Assembly (NCBI RefSeq): GCF_000615765.1
Contig: NZ_BAMI01000010.1
Coordinates: 1-52,196 of the forward strand
Origin: Ligilactobacillus equi DSM 15833 = JCM 10991
GTDB taxonomy: Bacteria > Bacillota > Bacilli > Lactobacillales > Lactobacillaceae
DNA length: 52,196 bases
Reading direction: 5' to 3'
The translations under genes were made by a program, and so were the position numbers. Positions 15,818-23,763 of this stretch are shown in pieces (the stretch's first letter is position 1; every line of letters starts with the position of its first letter). A model generated the notes under the pieces. It was not told where the DNA came from. It was given only the letters and a program-made list of their open reading frames with translations, and did not search any database.

Positions 15818-18484
15818 TTGAGAGCGATTCGTAAGGAGTTTAGCGTCATTAAAAACCACAAACTTTTGTTGGCAACCGTGACCGCTATTATGATTATTCC
15901 ATTTTTATACTCCTTCTTCTTCTTAAAGTCAGTTTGGGATCCATACGCCTCTACGGGTTCCTTACCAGTTGCAGTTGTTAATCAGGACCAAGCCGTTACC
16001 TATCGAGGTAAAGAGTTTGCTGTTGGTCAACAGCTAGTTAAGAAATTGAAGAAAAATGATCAAATGGGGTGGCACTTTGTGACCAAAGAAAAGGCTGACT
16101 ATGGCTTAAGTCACAAAAAGTATTACATGGTAATTACCATTCCCAAGAACTTTTCTAAGAATGCTACCACCGTTTTAAATACCCATCCTAAAAAGATGGA
16201 TTTGACTTATACGACCAATGATTCCTTGAACTACATTGGGGCAGTAATGTCAGAAGCAGCGGCTAAGCAACTTAACACGCAAATTCGTCAAACGGTATCA
16301 ACGGCTTATGCGGATACCATGTTTGATGCGGTTAAAGGCATGAAGAAAGGTTTCAAAACTGCAGCCAGTGGCTCGGCTAAGCTAGCTGATGGCTCCAAGG
16401 TTTTAACTGATGGAATCAACACATACACAGCTGGGGTCAGCCAGGTCAATGATGGGGTCATGACCCTCCAAGCCGGTGTCTTACCATTGGCTTCAGGGGT
16501 TAATGCCTTGGCAACCGGAGCTAACACCTTAGCTTCTGGAATTGGTACTTACACTAACGGTGTCAACCAAGTCAATGCCGGGGTGGGACAATTAGCCCAA
16601 AAGACGCCCGCTTTAGCTGCTGGTGTGGGTCAATTAGCTAATGGTTCTCAAAGTTTAACAAGTGGTCTTAACACTTATACCAGCGGGGTTAACCAGGTTA
16701 ATGAAGGTGTTGGTACTTTAAGATCAGGAATTGGCAATTATACTAATGGTGTCAAGCAAGTTAATGCTGGCTTGGCAAAATTAGATGATAATTCAGCGCA
16801 ATTAAATACCGGTTCTCAAGAATTGGTGGCGGGTTTGAGTCAAGTTAATAGTGGAGTTCAAAGTTTTTCCGGACTTGCAGCTAATTTGCCTAAATTAAAA
16901 CAAGGTTTAACGGCAGCGGCCAGTCAAGTTTCTGCATTAAAAGCAGGTTTACAGACTAGTCAGAATTTACAAGGAAGTTTAGCACAACTAAAAGCGCAAG
17001 CTAACAATGCTAGCCAATTAAATGGTGATGCTCAGAGTAAAATTCAAGCAGTAATGGGGAACAGTAGTTTATCAGATGCTGATAAACAAAACCTACAAGC
17101 TGCCTTAGGAGATGTTCAAAAGTCCCAAGGTATAACTAGTGCCTTGGCGAATATGAGTGTACCAACAAGTACAGATGCGAGTGGTATAAGTGGGAAATTA
17201 GATGCGCTTTCTCAACAACTTACTGCAGCTGCTAATCAATTAGATAGTGTAAATCCGGCTCAATTACAAAACCTACAAGCAGGGATTGCTAAGTTATTAG
17301 CCGGTGCAACTACTCTTCAAAATGGTGTAAAGAGTTATACTGATGGGGTTGCTATGGCTTATGCGGGGACAGGGACCTTAACCCAAAATAATTCGAAGTT
17401 AACTTCGGGAGCTGATGCATTAGCTCAAGGAACTAGCCAATTAGCCGCTAATAGTGGGGCTTTAACAAGTGGAGCTAGTCAACTCTCTAACGGTCTTTGG
17501 GTCTTAAATGGTCAAATTCCAACGTTAACCGCAGGGGTTAACCAGTTAGCTAATGGAACCGGACAACTTGCGGCTAATAGTGGGGCCTTGAATGCAGGGG
17601 CCGGTCAATTGGCTTCTGGTTTAGGTACCTTAAATAGTAAAGTTCCAACCTTATCTAGCGGTATTGGTCAATTAGCTAACGGGACAAACCAATTAGTAGC
17701 TAATAGTCCGGCCTTAACTGCTGGTGCTGGTAAAATTGGTGCCGGTAATCTTCAACTATCTACAGCCTTAGCTGGTGGGGTTAAAAAGATTGACCAAATC
17801 AATATGAATGATGAAAATGCATCTATGTTTGCCGCACCTTCTAATTTGAAACATAAAAATTACAGTTATGTTCCAAACTATGGTCACGCTTTGGCACCTT
17901 ACATGTTATCCGTCGCCTTGTATGTCGGAGCTTTGGTCTTTAATTTAGTTTACCCATTGAAACGGATTGACTTTGAAGATGAAACTCCGGGTGAATGGTT
18001 CTTAGCCAAAACGTCAATTGGAGCACTTGTAGCGACCGGAAATGCCGTTGTTGAAATTGGACTTATGTACTTAGCTGGCTTAAAGCCTGACTACTTCTGG
18101 GCTACTTTCTTTAACGCTTGGCTCTTCTCTTTGGCGATGATGTACTTGATTATGTTCTTGTCGGTGGCCTTGGACAATCCAGGTCGTTTCTTGGGGATGA
18201 TTATCTTAGTCCTACAATTAGGTGGGGCCGGTGGTTCCTTCCCAATCCAAGTAACGAAAGGTTTAAATGGTTTCTTCCAAGCGATTAATCCGTACTTACC
18301 AATGACTTACTCAATTTATGGCTTCCGTGAATCCTTGACCGGTGGCTTGGGTGCTAACCAAATGTTGATTAGTTATGGTGTACAGATTTTTGTGATTATC
18401 CTCTGTTTGGTTTTAACTTATCTAGCAATGATGGTTATGCGACCAAAAGTTGGCTATGTTCGTGGAGTTGAAAAAACAGAATAA
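15818..18484 (+). CDS. YhgE/Pip domain membrane protein (phage infection protein family)
   Basis: This is a very large membrane protein of 888 residues. One N-terminal membrane segment (around residues 18-40) is followed by the conserved extracellular SVWDPYASTG and LPVAVVNQD motifs of the YhgE/Pip N-terminal domain. A long Gly/Asn/Ala/Leu-rich repeat region (about 185-650, units such as GQLANGT and ALTSGA) comes next, then about five C-terminal membrane helices. The architecture matches lactococcal Pip, needed for phage c2 infection, and is related to ESX-type EsaA and ABC-2-type permeases. The start is TTG at 15818 with AAAGGGGG seven bases upstream; the earlier TTG at 15800 overlaps that site. 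A terminator follows, so it appears monocistronic. Its normal role in the host is unknown. Confidence 0.88.
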   Translation: MRAIRKEFSVIKNHKLLLATVTAIMIIPFLYSFFFLKSVWDPYASTGSLPVAVVNQDQAVTYRGKEFAVGQQLVKKLKKNDQMGWHFVTKEKADYGLSHKKYYMVITIPKNFSKNATTVLNTHPKKMDLTYTTNDSLNYIGAVMSEAAAKQLNTQIRQTVSTAYADTMFDAVKGMKKGFKTAASGSAKLADGSKVLTDGINTYTAGVSQVNDGVMTLQAGVLPLASGVNALATGANTLASGIGTYTNGVNQVNAGVGQLAQKTPALAAGVGQLANGSQSLTSGLNTYTSGVNQVNEGVGTLRSGIGNYTNGVKQVNAGLAKLDDNSAQLNTGSQELVAGLSQVNSGVQSFSGLAANLPKLKQGLTAAASQVSALKAGLQTSQNLQGSLAQLKAQANNASQLNGDAQSKIQAVMGNSSLSDADKQNLQAALGDVQKSQGITSALANMSVPTSTDASGISGKLDALSQQLTAAANQLDSVNPAQLQNLQAGIAKLLAGATTLQNGVKSYTDGVAMAYAGTGTLTQNNSKLTSGADALAQGTSQLAANSGALTSGASQLSNGLWVLNGQIPTLTAGVNQLANGTGQLAANSGALNAGAGQLASGLGTLNSKVPTLSSGIGQLANGTNQLVANSPALTAGAGKIGAGNLQLSTALAGGVKKIDQINMNDENASMFAAPSNLKHKNYSYVPNYGHALAPYMLSVALYVGALVFNLVYPLKRIDFEDETPGEWFLAKTSIGALVATGNAVVEIGLMYLAGLKPDYFWATFFNAWLFSLAMMYLIMFLSVALDNPGRFLGMIILVLQLGGAGGSFPIQVTKGLNGFFQAINPYLPMTYSIYGFRESLTGGLGANQMLISYGVQIFVIILCLVLTYLAMMVMRPKVGYVRGVEKTE

Positions 18485-18496
18485 TACTGCTAAAAG

Positions 18497-18529
18497 AAAA
18501 CTCAAGTTCTATGAAACTTGAGTTTTTTT
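18497..18529 (+). terminator. Intrinsic terminator after the YhgE/Pip gene
   Basis: AAAACTCAAGTT and AACTTGAGTTTT form a strong stem with a short loop, followed by a T run. Confidence 0.85.
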
Positions 18530-18660
18530 GTAGAATTTAGTTTGAAATTATTTAACTATTTTTCAAGAAAAAGGCTAAATACTTGAGAAAAGGGAAATTT
18601 TTTCGGTATAATTAAAATTGAGCTGATTAGATTAAATTAGATTTAAGAAAGGATGGAGAT

Positions 18661-19839
18661 ATGGAGTACTTAGGAACTTTATGTTTAATTTTAATTTCTA
18701 CGGCCTTAGCAGGGCATTTTTTTAGAAGGTTTAACCTCCCTGCTGTGGTAGGCCAGTTATTATGTGGGATTATCTTGGGACCAGCTGTTTTGGGTTGGGT
18801 TAAAGGTGATGAATTTATCGAGATTTTTGCCAATATTGGGGTAATTATCTTAATGTTCATGGCAGGCTTGGAAAGTGATTTAGCGTTACTAAAGAAATAC
18901 CTTAAACCAGCAACGTCAGTGGCGGTAATGGGGGTCTTAATGCCAATTATTTTGGTTTATCTCTTTGGTTTGATTTTTAACTTCAATAATGAAGAAGCGA
19001 TTTTCTTAGGGGTGACTTTTGCAGCCACTTCCGTTTCCATTTCGGTTGAAGTTTTGAAGGAATTGCACTTTTTAGATTCCAAAGAAGGAACGACGATTTT
19101 AGGGGCCGCTGTCATTGATGATATTTTAGCTGTTTTAATTTTAAGTGTTTTGGTAAGTATTTTTAGTGATGTTGCAGCTAGTGGCGGGGGCCATACTTCG
19201 TCAAACATTGGCTTGAGTTTGATTCTACAAGTTATTTACTTTGTTGGCATTTACCTGCTCTTTAAGTGGATTGCTCCTTGGCTCATTAAATTTGCGTCAC
19301 GTCTAACAATTCCCGCTTCTGTAATTTTGATGTCGGTCTTTATCTGCTTAGGGATGGCCTGGTTAGCGGAAGAAGTAGGTTTGTCTGGTGTGGTAGGCTC
19401 TTTTTTTGCGGGGGTAGCCGTAGCACAAACCTCAGCCAAGCGGGAAGTTGATGAAAATATCGAACCAATTGGTTATGCAGTTTTCATTCCAGTCTTCTTT
19501 GTAAGTATTGGTTTAAATATGACCTTTGATGGTTTCTTAGGCGACTTAGTCTTTATTATTCCGTTGACTATTTTAGCCTTACTAACCAAATGGATTGGTT
19601 GTGGTTTTGGGGCTAAGATTTTAGGAATGGATTTCAAATCAGCTGATATTATCGGGGCGGGGATGGTTTCCCGAGGAGAAATGGCCTTGATTATTGCCCA
19701 AATCGGTTACAATGCCCACTTATTATCAGAAAAATATTACTCAGGTGTAATTGTGGTGATTATCTTAACAACGGTGATTGCTCCCTTTATGCTGAAGAGT
19801 GCCATTCGTCGCAAACGCAAAGCGGACTTGATGGCATAG
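18661..19839 (+). CDS. CPA2 family Na+/H+ antiporter (NapA/GerN-type)
   Basis: This is an integral membrane cation/proton antiporter of 392 residues, the normal size for NapA-like members without regulatory domains, with about 12-13 hydrophobic segments. The paired aspartates in AAVIDDILA are the ion-binding motif of electrogenic CPA2 exchangers. The N-terminal FNLPAVVGQLLCGIILGP and the MFMAGLESDL motif are also typical. The ATG has AAAGGATGGAGAT in front. It is a single gene between terminators. It probably exports Na+ (or K+) in exchange for protons in pH and salt homeostasis; ion selectivity cannot be read from sequence. Confidence 0.88.
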   Translation: MEYLGTLCLILISTALAGHFFRRFNLPAVVGQLLCGIILGPAVLGWVKGDEFIEIFANIGVIILMFMAGLESDLALLKKYLKPATSVAVMGVLMPIILVYLFGLIFNFNNEEAIFLGVTFAATSVSISVEVLKELHFLDSKEGTTILGAAVIDDILAVLILSVLVSIFSDVAASGGGHTSSNIGLSLILQVIYFVGIYLLFKWIAPWLIKFASRLTIPASVILMSVFICLGMAWLAEEVGLSGVVGSFFAGVAVAQTSAKREVDENIEPIGYAVFIPVFFVSIGLNMTFDGFLGDLVFIIPLTILALLTKWIGCGFGAKILGMDFKSADIIGAGMVSRGEMALIIAQIGYNAHLLSEKYYSGVIVVIILTTVIAPFMLKSAIRRKRKADLMA

Positions 19840-19840
19840 G

Positions 19841-19871
19841 AAAAAGGACTTTCGTTTGAAAGTCCTTTTTT
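19841..19871. terminator. Bidirectional terminator between convergent genes
   Basis: AAAAAGGACTTTC (19841-19853), loop GTTT, and GAAAGTCCTTTTT form a 13-bp perfect stem with A and T tracts. It serves the antiporter (+) and the convergent permease (-). Confidence 0.9.
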
Positions 19872-19878
19872 GGTCTGA

Positions 19879-21273
19879 TTATTTTTGTGAGAGTCGGCTG
19901 TGATGAATCCCGTAGGTGAAGTAAATGGTAATCCCTAAGGCAAACCAGATAACTGCAGCAATCCAAGTTTCAACAGAAAGTTGGGATAACATGAAGCAGC
20001 ATAAGAGGAAGGAAATTACGGGTAAGACCGGATAAAATGGAACCCGGTAGCCATCGTGTTGCTTAAGTTCAGGATGTTTTCGCAAAGGAATTACACCTAA
20101 GGAAACACAAGCAAAAGCGAAGAGTGTCCCGATATTAACCAAGGAGGCTAACTGTGTCATAGAGAAGGTACCTCCCATAATAGCAATGATAATAATTACC
20201 AACCACATACTACGATCAGGGTTGTGGGTCGTTTGATTAACTTTGCTGAAGTAGTGAGGTAAAAGACCATCGCGACTAATGGAGTAAATTAACCGTGATG
20301 AAGAGTAAGTCATGGTAATCATCATGGTGAACATCCCAGCTAAAGCTCCAATAGAAAGAATACCAGCCATCCAGTTTTGGTTAACCATGCGGAGGGCAAA
20401 AGCCACAGGGTCATCAACGTTTAACTTGGTGTAAGATACCATTCCGGTTAGGACTAGAGCTACCAAAATATATAGGGCGGTACAAATAACTAAAGTACCA
20501 ATAATTCCTTTCGGCATGTTTTTACCAGGGTCTTTAACTTCGGCAGCTGCGGCCGATACCACGTCAAAACCTAGGAATGCAAAGAAGACTAAGGAAGCTC
20601 CAGTAAAAACACCACTATAACCAAATGGTAAGAAAGGTGTCCAGTTGGCTGGCTTAACGTAAAAGGCACCTACTAATAAGAATAAAACGATAATAGCAAT
20701 TTTTACGACCACCATAACATTGTTGAATGCCATGGAAGTGTGGGCTCCGCGGTGGAGTAAAATTCCCAAGGAGAGGATAATTAAAACCGCGACAATATTA
20801 ATGTAGGTACCGTGGCTAGGATCAAAATGTCCGGCAAGAGCTGTGGGTATCTTGAAGCCAAACCCTTCAATAAAAGAATTGAAGTAAGCGGCCCAAGAAG
20901 TAGAAACCGTGGCAACGGCTAGCATATATTCGGCAATTAGTGACCAGCCTAAAAACCAGCCAATTCCTTCTCCAAAGACAATGTTACCAAAAGAATAAGC
21001 AGAACCAGCCACAGGAAGAGCGGAGGAAAATTCCGCATAACACATGGCTGCAAAGGAACAAACAAGAGCTGCGACCACAAAAGAAAGAATAATAGCAGGA
21101 CCACTATGCATGGCGGCGACGGTTCCTGGTAAGATGAAAATCCCTGAGCCGATAACGGAACCTATTCCCATTCCGATTAAGTCTTTGGCAGTCAAAATTT
21201 TAAGTAATTTCTTATCTTGGCCAATATAGGAGGCCACACTTTCTTTACGAAAGATTTTTTCTTTAATCCCCAT
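19879..21273 (-). CDS. APC family amino acid permease (cationic amino acid transporter-like)
   Basis: This is an amino-acid/proton symporter or exchanger of 464 residues with about 12 hydrophobic segments. The first-helix motif GMGIGSVIGSGIFILPG is the APC substrate-binding unwinding. CYAEFSSALPVAGSAYSF and FFAFLGFDVVSAAAAEVKDPGKN are further family signatures. It most resembles the YfnA/CAT group. The ATG has an AGGAGA seven bases upstream, and a TATAAT lies on the minus strand just upstream (near 21305). Single-gene unit. Substrate is not predictable beyond amino acids. Confidence 0.88.
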   Translation of the reverse strand: MGIKEKIFRKESVASYIGQDKKLLKILTAKDLIGMGIGSVIGSGIFILPGTVAAMHSGPAIILSFVVAALVCSFAAMCYAEFSSALPVAGSAYSFGNIVFGEGIGWFLGWSLIAEYMLAVATVSTSWAAYFNSFIEGFGFKIPTALAGHFDPSHGTYINIVAVLIILSLGILLHRGAHTSMAFNNVMVVVKIAIIVLFLLVGAFYVKPANWTPFLPFGYSGVFTGASLVFFAFLGFDVVSAAAAEVKDPGKNMPKGIIGTLVICTALYILVALVLTGMVSYTKLNVDDPVAFALRMVNQNWMAGILSIGALAGMFTMMITMTYSSSRLIYSISRDGLLPHYFSKVNQTTHNPDRSMWLVIIIIAIMGGTFSMTQLASLVNIGTLFAFACVSLGVIPLRKHPELKQHDGYRVPFYPVLPVISFLLCCFMLSQLSVETWIAAVIWFALGITIYFTYGIHHSRLSQK

Positions 21274-21332
21274 AAATTTCTCCTAACTAAAATAATAGAT
21301 TAATTATACATTGAATTTTCATGAAGTAAAAC

Positions 21333-21361
21333 AAAAAAGTGAACCTGATAACAGATTCACT
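21333..21361 (-). terminator. Terminator of the 48-residue gene
   Basis: On the minus strand AGTGAA-T-CTG, loop TTAT, CAG-G-TTCACT is followed by TTTTT. It ends the transcript of the small gene before the permease promoter. Confidence 0.85.
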
Positions 21362-21393
21362 GGAATGTTAGTCGCAAAATTTAGTATTTAAAT

Positions 21394-21540
21394 TTATTTT
21401 CCCATTTGGAGCGCTTCAATAGCATCTTGGATGGTAATACCGCGGCCGATTTGTTCAGGAGTATCATTTTCCCAAACGAGAAACTCTTGTGCCTGGGTAT
21501 CTAGCGCAACATGGTATGGTAAGTTGTTATTAAGCATCAT
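21394..21540 (-). CDS. Small acidic protein, 48 residues, unknown function, under catabolite-type control
   Basis: The product reads MMLNNNLPYHVALDTQ... and ends ...IEALQMGK. It is acidic, has no signal peptide and no hydrophobic segment, and looks like one small domain with predicted strands followed by a helix (DAIEALQ). I do not recognise the family. Four signals support a real gene: AGAAGG before the ATG, a promoter (TTGATT, 17 bases, TACAAT) upstream, two cre-like operators just downstream of the predicted transcription start, and a strong terminator after the stop. The second Met at 21535-21537 is an alternative start. The gene is monocistronic and divergent from a Fur-family regulator gene. 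Confidence 0.6.
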   Translation of the reverse strand: MMLNNNLPYHVALDTQAQEFLVWENDTPEQIGRGITIQDAIEALQMGK

Positions 21541-21566
21541 AATCAGCCTTCTTTCTTAATTATATC

Positions 21567-21594
21567 TGTAAATGTTTTCAGATAACGTTTACAT
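21567..21594 (-). promoter_or_regulatory. Tandem cre-like sites in front of the 48-residue gene
   Basis: Minus-strand ATGTAAACGTTATCT (21580-21594) matches the CcpA consensus WTGNAANCGNWNNCW at every position. On the plus strand TGTAAATGTTTTCA (21567-21580) is a second site with one mismatch (T for the central C). They lie at or just after the predicted transcription start, where CcpA normally blocks transcription. Confidence 0.65.
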
Positions 21595-21599
21595 AGCAT

Positions 21600-21628
21600 A
21601 TTGTAACGCTTACTTTGTGAAAAATCAA
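21600..21628 (-). promoter_or_regulatory. Promoter of the 48-residue gene
   Basis: On the minus strand, TTGATT (21623-21628), a 17-base spacer and TACAAT (21600-21605) fit sigma-A. The predicted start point falls inside the adjacent cre site. Confidence 0.6.
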
Positions 21629-21727
21629 GCAAATTATATTTAAGTTTTGGGAAATAATGACAAGTTAGAGGAAAAATGCTAAAATTTAGTAAAGATAAAA
21701 CGTAACGATTATTATTTGGAGGGAACT

Positions 21728-22168
21728 ATGCTAGATGAAGCGTTATATTTATTGAAGTCACATAAACTCAAAGTTACCAAGCAAAGAAAAAGTTTATTGG
21801 AATATCTTTACACCCACTGTCGTCATCGCTATGTGGAAATTACGGCAGTTGATGATTGGATGCGTCAGCAGTATCCGGGGTTGAGTCATAATACTATTTA
21901 TCGTAATATCAAAGAATTTGAGGAAATTGGTATTGTTGAGACGCAAGCACAAAAAAATGGTCAAGGCGTTAAGTATCAATGCGATTTTGGTAATATTCAC
22001 CATCATCACTTTATTTGTCAGCAATGTGGTCAGGTGCAAGAAATTGACTTTTGTCCTAGTAAAGAATTTTTAGAGCAATTACCAGGTTGTGAAATTCAAA
22101 GTCACCGGTTTGAAATGCTGGGTTTGTGTGCCCAATGTGCGGCTCAAAAAAGGTTAATGAATTCTTAA
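21728..22168 (+). CDS. Fur family metal- or peroxide-responsive regulator
   Basis: This is a dimeric DNA-binding repressor of 146 residues. An N-terminal winged helix (to about residue 75, recognition helix near GLSHNTIYRNIKEF) precedes a metal-binding dimerisation domain. Structural zinc cysteines are C97/C100 (FICQQCG) and C134/C137 (LCAQC), and HHHH at 91-94 carries regulatory-site ligands. Whether it is Fur, Zur or PerR cannot be decided; no target box is visible nearby. The ATG at 21728 has TTGGAGGG upstream and is preferred over a frame starting at 21716. A promoter of the form ATGACA, 17 bases, TAAAAT precedes it. No terminator is seen before the next gene. Confidence 0.9.
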   Translation: MLDEALYLLKSHKLKVTKQRKSLLEYLYTHCRHRYVEITAVDDWMRQQYPGLSHNTIYRNIKEFEEIGIVETQAQKNGQGVKYQCDFGNIHHHHFICQQCGQVQEIDFCPSKEFLEQLPGCEIQSHRFEMLGLCAQCAAQKRLMNS

Positions 22169-22258
22169 CATAAAGGAACCCAAAAATTCGCAATTAATCA
22201 GGTCAAAATAGTGTAAAATGGAGAGCAGAGATTGAATTGAGAGAAAGAAGGAAGGAAA

Positions 22259-22735
22259 ATGGTAAAAAGAACCGCACCTTTTGTCACACCGTTTGCGATT
22301 ATGTCAGCAGTTTTAGCCCTTGGCGCAACTAACGTAGCGGTTAACAAAGTAACCCACACTTCAGAAGGGGCTAAGGTGGAAAGTGAGGTTAGCTCATCTG
22401 TTGAAAGTGTATCCAGTATCTCCTCATCTTTGAAAGATAGTTCTAGCGTGGACGCGAAGGATCGCTCTAGCAAAAGTAGTTCCAGTGATGAGACAAATTC
22501 AAGTTCAAGTTCAACTCGGGACGATGATACTTCAACTACCACCAAAACTACGACAGGTGGTACGACAAATGATGCTACAACTACAGGTAATAATGCTGGA
22601 GCAGCAAGTAGTAGTGTAGCTACACCTGATACGGGCTCAAGTGCGACGGATACTACAACTAATACGCCAACAAACGGAACAACTACGACAGGTGGTACAG
22701 ATGCAGGTACCACGACGGATGCTACAGCAGAATAG
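22259..22735 (+). CDS. Ser/Thr-rich, single-membrane-segment surface protein
   Basis: This 158-residue protein has one N-terminal hydrophobic segment (about residues 8-28, FVTPFAIMSAVLALGATNVAV). About 125 residues of low-complexity Ser/Thr/Asp/Gly sequence follow, without cysteine or an LPXTG motif. It is probably anchored by an uncleaved signal, with an extended and possibly glycosylated external stalk; this is inference from composition. AAGGAAGGAAA precedes the ATG. The next gene, a membrane protein, starts 11 bases after its stop, so they are very likely co-transcribed and may work together. No function is known to me. The opposite-strand open frame here is an artefact of the repeated codons. 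Confidence 0.7.
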   Translation: MVKRTAPFVTPFAIMSAVLALGATNVAVNKVTHTSEGAKVESEVSSSVESVSSISSSLKDSSSVDAKDRSSKSSSSDETNSSSSSTRDDDTSTTTKTTTGGTTNDATTTGNNAGAASSSVATPDTGSSATDTTTNTPTNGTTTTGGTDAGTTTDATAE

Positions 22736-22746
22736 AGGTGAATTAA

Positions 22747-23676
22747 ATGGTTAGTCTTTTAAGTATGATAAATAGTTACTTATCCTATATTAATCTAAAC
22801 GTTAAAATAAAAAACCGTATTTACACGGCCATGGCAAGTGTGGGAGATTTCTATCTTTTGTATGTATCCTACCGTTTCTTTGTTAATGGTTACTGGGGGC
22901 GAGGGTTATTATTTATCTTGGCCTTCTTAGTAATTGCTTACTTTGCATACCTTAACATCTTATATTACTTTACAGAAGACAAAAAATCCCAGTTTGACGT
23001 GTCGCCATGGATTGAAAAGACTTTCCACTTGGAAGCTAAGGATCCTTTGACTGATGCACCGAAGCCAAATAATGCTCAGGCTGGTTTTGTGCAGACCAAT
23101 GGCATTTTTCAAGATACTGACTTTTTGCCAGCAGAAATTACCTTTTCTGAGACTCAAAAAAGTAACTTAGCTCATGTGGTTGAAGATTTATTGGCGGTTG
23201 ACTATCTCCAATTAGATTATGGTGGCTTAGGGGAACGACAACTATTTACGCAAGCTAAAAATGGTGATAAGCCCTTGGCGATGGGTGCTCCGTTAGCTTT
23301 ACCGTATTTTGAACTGGCTCAAGATAATCAAGGCCAGTTAAAAATTTGGGGTGGGCTTAACCAAATGCAAAGAAGAGATTTGGGGACGGTCGAAACTGTT
23401 GGCCTAATGCCCGCCAGTGAAGCCATGGAACGTTACCATCTTTACCTGGCGACAGTGCTCTTAACGGGAGGACCATACCGTGTTGCGGGACGGACTTCGA
23501 GTGTTGAAAAAGAGGCACCCTTTGCTTTGGAAAGTCGAGTGGCATACCGACAAAGAGGTGTACACGGGGTAGTTAAAGAAGCTGAAACCCAGGTGGCTGC
23601 AGAGTTTAAATCAGAAGAAAGCCGTGTGGAAAAAGTTCTTCAAAGAGCAGACCGTGAATTACGTCGGCGGCGATAA
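22747..23676 (+). CDS. Conserved Lactobacillaceae membrane protein (DUF6681-like)
   Basis: This 309-residue protein has two hydrophobic segments near the N-terminus (about residues 28-48 and 52-75). A long, probably cytoplasmic region without recognisable catalytic motifs follows, ending in a very basic tail (RELRRRR). The opening, with SYLSYINLNVKIKNRIYTAM, resembles a lactobacillal family I recall as DUF6681; the assignment is from memory and tentative. It has GAGGTGA before the ATG and follows the Ser/Thr-rich gene by 11 bases. Two terminators follow. Function is unknown. Confidence 0.7.
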   Translation: MVSLLSMINSYLSYINLNVKIKNRIYTAMASVGDFYLLYVSYRFFVNGYWGRGLLFILAFLVIAYFAYLNILYYFTEDKKSQFDVSPWIEKTFHLEAKDPLTDAPKPNNAQAGFVQTNGIFQDTDFLPAEITFSETQKSNLAHVVEDLLAVDYLQLDYGGLGERQLFTQAKNGDKPLAMGAPLALPYFELAQDNQGQLKIWGGLNQMQRRDLGTVETVGLMPASEAMERYHLYLATVLLTGGPYRVAGRTSSVEKEAPFALESRVAYRQRGVHGVVKEAETQVAAEFKSEESRVEKVLQRADRELRRRR

Positions 23677-23688
23677 AAATAATATAGG

Positions 23689-23718
23689 AGTCTTGTTGCG
23701 TTCACAGCAAGACTTTTT
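23689..23718 (+). terminator. Terminator after the membrane-protein gene
   Basis: AGTCTTG (23689-23695) and CAAGACT (23708-23714) form a 7-bp stem followed by Ts. Confidence 0.75.
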
Positions 23719-23728
23719 CATTGCAACT

Positions 23729-23761
23729 AAAAAGCCCGCTATGTTGAAGCGGACTTTTTTT
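23729..23761. terminator. Bidirectional terminator, mainly for hflX
   Basis: AAAAGCCCGCT and AGCGGACTTTT pair with one G-U across a seven-base loop, with A and T runs on both sides. It lies directly past the hflX stop on the minus strand. Confidence 0.8.
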
Positions 23762-23763
23762 AG

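Noticed and set aside
22198-22713. Long open frame on the minus strand (171 codons)
   Set aside because: It is the mirror of the Ser/Thr-rich gene. Its Val/Leu-rich low-complexity product has no ribosome site and comes from the repeated codons on the other strand.
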